From Isohypsibius dastychi (Eukaryota; Tardigrada; Eutardigrada; Parachela; Isohypsibiidae), in NCBI GenBank assembly GCA_034696485.1, contig JAQIWT010001164.1, positions 1 to 12,123 of the forward strand: a stretch of DNA of 12,123 nt, read 5' to 3'. The notes under the pieces were generated by a model. It saw only the letters and a list, made by a program, of their open reading frames with translations. It was not told the origin of the DNA and did not search any database. Every line of letters begins with the position of its first letter. Within the stretch, counting starts at the first letter, position 1. Position numbers and translations under genes: made by a program. Positions 7,614 through 12,123 of the stretch are shown piece by piece.

Positions 7614-8929
7614 ATGTCCTCTGCGAACTCACAGGGTTCTTCTCCATCTCCCATCCTCACAGCCACGGAATGGAATGTCATTGGGCCCAAGACTTTCTCA
7701 TGTCAGCTTGGAATTGGAGATTTCGAAAAGCGGAATGTGGAAATCTCGATTAAACCATCTCTTCTGAAAGATCATCTGGTATTTGTGATCAATCTAGACC
7801 TGTCTGCGAAAGAATGGCAGTTCACGATGCGTCCTGTTGGGCGCTGTTATTTTGATCCTGTTCGTTTGGTACTGGTATTGACGTTGAAGGAGAAAGTGAC
7901 TTTCATTCCGGAACTAATCCAATACTGCCAGAACAATCCTGAAGTACTCCCGGCGGAAACGCGACTGGCTCCTCCGGATTCTCTTCTCCGAGTTCTTTTC
8001 GACTCAAAAGGAAAGAATGTAGAATTTCTACCGTTTTTGACAAGAGCTCTTGGTTGGAATGGAAAACCAACCACTCACTGGATGTCCCACAAAGCATTCC
8101 CCTATGATATTCGGAGACCGTTCAACTTCAATCACTCTCTCATGACGGCAGAGGTGAGCATCCTTCTTTGCGGTTTGACTTTAAGTGAATACCAATAAAC
8201 ATGCGTGATCAGTTTTGGTGAACAACTTGAGGTTATTCTTATTCCTTATTTTTTTAGAATTTGGTATTTTCTGAATAACAAGGCCTTACATTTCAGACTT
8301 TTCAAGCTTTATGGATCTTTGAATCAGTTATGTCAAATCGATTTTGTTTTTTCCAGGAACAAACCATCATGCAAAACTTTTATCAGCAAGAAATGTTTAC
8401 CGATTTTGTGATGGTTTCCTCCGACAATCGAGAACTGAAAGTCCATCGCGTCAAGATTGCCGGTGTCTCGGAAGTGTTCCTGAATATGCTTTCTCATGAC
8501 ACGATCGAAAAACGAGAAGGAAGATGCCGCATTACTGATGTTGACTTCGGAACTTTGAAGTTAATGGTGGACGCTTTTTACGGACTTCCGGTTGACGAAG
8601 AGCTCATGAAAGAAAACTGCCGGAAGTTGTTCATTGCCGCCAATAAATATCAGCTTTTGGAACTTCAGCTTAATTGCTCGCTGTATTTGGGAGCAAGTAT
8701 GGAGATGGAAAATGTGGTGGAAATATTCAGAATTGCGAAGGAATGTGCAGATGAAAAACTGGTGGACACCACGGTTGAGTTTGTGCGAACAAATTACGAG
8801 GCATTTCTGGAAGCGGATGGAGTTCTTGAAGTGGGCGAAAAGATTCCGGAATATTCCAAAGAATTCTTCAAGCTTGTCAGTGTGGGTCACCGCCGAAAAA
8901 AGCGAACTGTTTTGGAAGCTGGATTGTGA
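7614..8929 (+). CDS. BTB-domain protein, tandem copy 3
   Basis: Two exons, join(7614..8153, 8357..8929), 370 aa; the 203-nt intron is GTGAGC...TTTTTCCAG, phase 0. The N-terminal 180 residues resemble copy 1 most (MSSANSQG, LTATEW, GDFEKRNVEI, FDPVRLVLVL, FIPELIQYC, RALGWNGKP, MSHKAFPYDIRRPFNF). They lack a few residues in the middle loop (RPVGRCYFDP). Exon 2 opens EQTIMQNFYQQEM, then the BTB domain (FTDFVMVSSDNRELKVHR, AGVSEVFLNML) and the BACK-like tail (ANKYQLLELQLNC, FVRTNYEAFLEADGV). Its end, IPEYSKEFFKLVSV, is shared by copy 2. Of the three, this gene stands next to the intact ceramidase gene, as the ancestral BTB copy should. No lesions are seen. Likely a Cullin-3-type adaptor by family; the substrate is unknown. 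Confidence 0.9.
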
Positions 8930-9101
8930 AACGTTCCGATGTCTGTGAGCTGGTGTAGTGTTCCTCTCCATGGGTCTTTTTTACTCAAGAAAGAGATTTT
9001 ATGAAGTGATTTTTAAAGAACGAAATCTCTGGTTCTTTTTTTGTAACACGCTTGTACCTTTGTGTTGATAGGATTCTGTTTTTTACATGAAAGTCATGGA
9101 G

Positions 9102-9107
9102 AATGAA
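9102..9107 (+). terminator. Probable polyadenylation signal of BTB gene 3
   Basis: AATGAA in the context GAATGAAATTCCGAC, matching the corresponding site of BTB gene 2, 173 nt after the stop. It lies within about 20 nt of the opposite-strand signal of the ceramidase gene. Confidence 0.45.
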
Positions 9108-9125
9108 ATTCCGACCTATTTTGAT

Positions 9126-9131
9126 TTTATT
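9126..9131 (-). terminator. Polyadenylation signal of the acid ceramidase gene
   Basis: AATAAA on the minus strand, about 120 nt past the stop at 9250-9252. Just beside it is a small (ATTACT)x3 repeat (plus strand, 9129-9146). Confidence 0.5.
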
Positions 9132-9249
9132 ACTATTACTATTACTATCGAGCATCCGGAATATTAAAACCACAAATCATGGAATGAAAGACGAATATTT
9201 TGTCACGAATACCGGTAATCTCTCGAAATATAGTCCAACTTCCGGTGAA

Positions 9250-11183
9250 TCACCACGGCCAACATGGGTCTTCGCAGTAACGGAGGTAGGTCTCCAGACT
9301 TCCGGTTCGGACATGCATTATGGTCGTATAAGCGGTCAGTTTGTTGAGGACTGGTTTGGTGTTCAGGATATCGTACAAGTTTCCGGTCGTAACATTGGAG
9401 GCTCCCATAGTGTTCATGCACTTTGTAGCTGGAGTACGGCGATCATCGAACCACGGCACTTTCTTCCAGTGATCGTAGTTCGTCTCAACAAGGAACCATG
9501 TGCCGTTGCTGGAGTTGAGGGTCATGGTGTCCAACGCTTTATCACTGGCTCGGGAAATGACCGCTCCTTCACCGCTGTTGACTCCACCTACATAAAAACA
9601 GGGATTACTTTCGGTTGACAAAAAACCAGCTGAATGTGCCGCCAAACTAAGAAAGAACTGCTGGTGAGAGACCAATTTATGCAGGTAACTATCAAAGACC
9701 GAAAACAAAAGAAACAGAAACTATGGTACATCAGAATGGTTTCTAACCTTTACTAACATACGATCATGTCCTACATTGTGAAGCAGTTATGAAAAACTGA
9801 AAACAACCGAAATAAATGTAGATATTTGACGAAAAGTTTTGGAGCTGCAATCAACAGGTTTCTCCCTAGAAATTCCTATTTTGTAATTTTTTTCACCCCA
9901 ACAGAAGTTCTGATGTACCATAGTTTCTGTTTCTTTTGTTTTCGGTCTTTGATAGTTACCTGCATAATATATGAAATAATCGACGGAATAAATAAATCAA
10001 TTTTCTGAAATTAAAAAACTGAAAAAAATTAAAAAATAGGAATTTCTAGGGAGAAATTTCAACTCAAAACTGCCCTAATTAAGTCTACAAACATCAATCA
10101 ACAAATACAGAAACCTCATTGAACTATAGGATAGAACAAAATCCCAAACCTTTGTTTTTAGTCCTAAAAGAGAAATCATATTTCAAAATAAATCTCTCAG
10201 TAATAGTTTACATTCAACACACAAAAATCGTTTCAGTACAACGAAATATCACTTATTTGATTTACCGACCATTTTCCAGATTTACCAACCACTGCGATCA
10301 CGGTAAAACCAAATGGCAAAGAAGAACTTTTGATAAACTCACCAAGAATAAAGTAAATGGGTCCAATCAGCAACTCATCGGTCAGTTTTTCCTTGGCAGC
10401 ATCATAAGTCGTCACACTCTCAAAGATCTGTCTCGTCAAAAATCCCATCCAATTTCCGGTCCGTGTTCCCAAAATCCATCTCAAAATTCCGGCCATCCCA
10501 GATCCCTTCAAACTATACCGCTCATTCACCGTCAGCGAGAATTTCTCCGGTTTCAATCCGGTGATAACTCCGACATATCCCACGAAATTCACCGCTTTAA
10601 AAACCGTCTGATTATTCGAAACATAATCGATATTCACAACCAAAGGTCGCAACTTCTCCGTCAAGAGCCACGTGTTATTCTTCAAATCCCATCCCATCAA
10701 CAATCCGAAATCCAGATTCCTGGCATGTCGGATTTCTCCATACGTATCTTCACTGACAATCGAAGTGCAGAACGTGTTGAATTCGTAGAAAAGATTGTAC
10801 AAATAAATTTCGCCAAGAGGAACACCGGAAGCGGCTGAAATTCCCTTCATTTCCGCGACGAAAATATCCGGAAGTCCCGCGATCAATTTCGGTAAATCTT
10901 TATCGACAATATCGATGATAATTCCACCGGAAAACGAGCTGACCAGACTTTTAATGACGGAAATCAAATCTTTCATTTCCGCCGATTTTTCCGCAGCGAG
11001 TTCCGTCCAGCGTTTCTCTCCTGGGAGATCCAGGTTCATCTGATAAGTCGGAACTGTTACTGGACGTGATTTTGTGTTCGATGGTGGGTAGAGTCCATGT
11101 TGACATTCCTGGGTGAAGGGACCAGGTCCTTGTGCAGAAATGGAAGCGAGGAAGAAAATCCCACAGAAAATCAAGAGTTGCAT
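9250..11183 (-). CDS. asah: Acid ceramidase (N-acylsphingosine amidohydrolase)
   Basis: Two exons, complement(join(9250..9587, 10343..11183)), 392 aa, near the 395 of human ASAH1. Donor G|GTGAGT at 10343/10342; acceptor TTTTTATGTAG before 9587. The join restores the family's YFILGG...SGEG segment. The protein starts with a signal peptide (MQLLIFCGIFFLASISAQG). It then has the precursor part up to the autoprocessing site before Cys139, in TFCTSIV, the new N-terminal nucleophile of the beta subunit. Other family active-site residues are present: Arg155 and Asp158 (ARNLDFG), Glu221 (VNERYS), Asn317 (ETNYDHW), Arg330 (FDDRRTPA). It ends CEDPCWPW like the vertebrate enzyme. Role by family: hydrolysis of ceramide to sphingosine and fatty acid in lysosomes or the secretory route. 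Caenorhabditis has two genes of this family, and I cannot say which this one is. It appears to be the source of the four fragments to its left. Confidence 0.93.
9677..9967. repeat. 60-bp perfect inverted repeat (arms A and A')
   Basis: The 60 bases at 9677-9736 are the exact reverse complement of 9908-9967, with 171 nt between. Similarity stops sharply at both edges. Long perfect arms suggest a recent origin, either a MITE-like element or a local inverted duplication. I see no clear target duplication. Confidence 0.9.
9859..10056. repeat. 37-bp inverted repeat (arms B and B')
   Basis: 9859-9895 is the reverse complement of 10020-10056 with a single mismatch; the inner core TTTCTCCCTAGAAATTCC is perfect. 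Arm B lies inside the loop of the 60-bp repeat, while B' lies outside it. The order is A, B, A', B', so the two are interleaved and not nested. Confidence 0.88.
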
Positions 11184-11380
11184 TTTCGCGATTTTGGAGA
11201 CGGAAAGTGCAACTTTCTGGAAAGTGCACCGTTAATAAAGTTGTTGTGACAGCTCTTTTTAAATAGAGGGCTTGAATGATACCTGAAAGGAAAAGACAAA
11301 AGAAAATGACAAATATTATCAGCTGATTTTAAGAGTTCTCGTGACCAAGGATGATAACTCGTATACTCAACAACCGATAT
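11184..11380 (-). promoter_or_regulatory. Putative promoter region of the ceramidase gene
   Basis: On the minus strand, a TATTTAAAA-like sequence lies near 11258-11266, about 80 nt before the ATG. Further out, CTGATAA (plus-strand TTATCAG, 11316-11322) matches the GATA-factor motif common in intestinal gene promoters of Caenorhabditis. Both are short motifs and could be chance. Confidence 0.35.
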
Positions 11381-11769
11381 GATTGTAGACCTGGATATTC
11401 GAAGAATCGAAATTTTCACGTACCTTCAAATGAGATCACCTACGCAGCCAACCAGGCAGCAATCAGATGAAGCTTTTTGGAAACCAAAGAATTGTTATCG
11501 GATAAATAAACACATTTTCTTTGTTTACAAGAGCAGAGCCAGCCGGAGGGCAAAGCCTGTCAGATTGAATGAGTACCCCTAGGAGGAAACGACGGTAGGA
11601 ATTTGGTCAGGGGGTAGGTTGCGATGTGGCCCCTTGATGCAAATCCGCGACTCCATTATCCTATTTTCCTCGTTTTGAATTTGAAACGAAATATCCGTTG
11701 GCAATATTGTTCCGGACATCTTTCATGCCACGATTGCGGGATTCGAACATTTGAAGACTTGATCAATCG
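11381..11769. other. Intergenic stretch, possibly with a 5' non-coding exon
   Basis: Between the two divergent genes. No coding sequence is recognised. A GTGAGT donor at 11770 with an acceptor TATCCAG ending at 11874 would make a 105-nt intron in the 5' UTR of the plus-strand gene that follows. The first exon would then end at 11769, and its beginning is not visible. Confidence 0.35.
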
Positions 11770-11903
11770 GTGAGTGTATCTTGAAAGTAGTTCACAATCA
11801 CATAGTTACGGAGTTTCTTTTCATTTATTTACTCATTTATAAGTGTTGGGATTAATAGTTTTTTCGTTATCCAGCTTCTCCGCTGCATTGATTTCATCAA
11901 GCG

Positions 11904-12123
11904 ATGTCAAGATTGAGTCGTAAACCATTAGAATCATACGCAACAATGCCCGGTGGAGATCACTCGCCAGCTGAAAACGGCGCAGGTGGAATGCGTCTTC
12001 GATCTCACGATAAGACCTCTCCTGACCAACGCTCCTCATCCCCCAACAAACGAGGTCTGTATCCGAACGTTGAGAAAGAGGCGCGGGAAGCCACTTATAA
12101 CAAACTCTACCCAGCTCTAACTC
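11904..12123 (+). CDS. N-terminus of an unrecognised protein, cut by window end
   Basis: Open for 73 codons from ATG 11904 to the end of the window. The start is MSRLSRKPLESYATMPGGD, then a polar stretch rich in Ser, Pro, Arg and Lys (RSHDKTSPDQRSSSPNKRG). It then becomes more ordered (LYPNVEKEAREATYNKLYPAL). A splice acceptor TATCCAG at 11868-11874 lies 29 nt before the ATG, and the sequence between has an in-frame TGA, so the ATG is a good start. The acceptor could serve a 5' UTR intron (donor at 11770) or trans-splicing. The beginning looks disordered and cytosolic or nuclear, with no signal peptide. I do not recognise the family. It is divergent to the ceramidase gene, with 720 nt between the two start codons. 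Confidence 0.6.
   Translation, partial: MSRLSRKPLESYATMPGGDHSPAENGAGGMRLRSHDKTSPDQRSSSPNKRGLYPNVEKEAREATYNKLYPALT

Larger units (their letters stand above)
9588..10342 (-). other. Ceramidase intron (755 nt) with structured content
   Basis: The only intron of the gene and long compared with the others in the window. It is AT-rich and holds no coding sequence that the family alignment needs, since the exons on each side join without a gap. It contains two interleaved inverted repeats, listed separately. Confidence 0.85.

Noticed and set aside
9677-9967. The 60-bp inverted repeat as a microRNA precursor
   Set aside because: Arms are too long and perfect and the loop (171 nt) too large for a typical precursor.
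10233-10342. Extension of ceramidase exon 1 past 10343 to the first in-frame stop
   Set aside because: The residues past YFILG do not fit the family, while a GTGAGT donor there and the acceptor at 9588 join the two halves perfectly.
10119-10838. A 239-codon plus-strand open frame
   Set aside because: It is the antisense of ceramidase exon 1, whose own frame carries a signal peptide and all family motifs.
11379-11582. A 67-codon plus-strand open frame between the two divergent genes
   Set aside because: No recognisable protein and no supporting splice or start context; the length is within chance.
1-12123. tRNA, rRNA or CRISPR arrays
   Set aside because: No cloverleaf-like pattern, rRNA motifs or regularly spaced repeats were seen on reading; a covariance-model scan was not possible here.

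Overview
The window looks like nuclear DNA of a Caenorhabditis-type nematode. Introns are short (about 60 to 200 nt, with a few longer), acceptors are of the TTTTCAG/TTTGCAG type, AATAAA or AATGAA signals lie 170 to 190 nt past stop codons, and there is a small lineage-type expansion of BTB genes. The species cannot be named from the sequence.

Layout, left to right. (1) 1-385: a broken copy of the last exon of an acid ceramidase gene (minus strand). (2) About 390-1730: a decayed plus-strand gene with a DM13-like domain and the C-terminal domain of Skeletor-like proteins, carrying several lesions. (3) 1862-9120: three tandem, same-strand, two-exon BTB genes (start codons at 2389, 5286 and 7614). 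Each is preceded by an antisense fragment of the same acid ceramidase last exon. Two of these fragments are split by insertions: a 515-bp hAT-type MITE with an 8-bp target duplication, and a 303-bp element with 18-bp perfect terminal inverted repeats. (4) 9250-11183: an apparently intact two-exon acid ceramidase gene on the minus strand, tail to tail with the last BTB gene. Its 755-nt intron holds two interleaved inverted repeats. (5) 11904-12123: the start of an unrecognised plus-strand gene that leaves the window.

How it fits together. The arrangement BTB followed by the inverted 3' end of acid ceramidase appears to be ancestral and to have been copied in tandem. Each duplication carried along a non-catalytic 3' piece of the ceramidase gene, which now lies in the upstream region of the next BTB gene. 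By shared changes, fragments and BTB genes 1 and 3 group together. The unit with BTB gene 2 is separate and keeps a longer, better ceramidase exon. The BTB proteins are likely ubiquitin-ligase adaptors (inference) with a fast-changing N-terminal domain that I do not recognise. The ceramidase is a lysosomal or secreted amidase with its catalytic residues in place.
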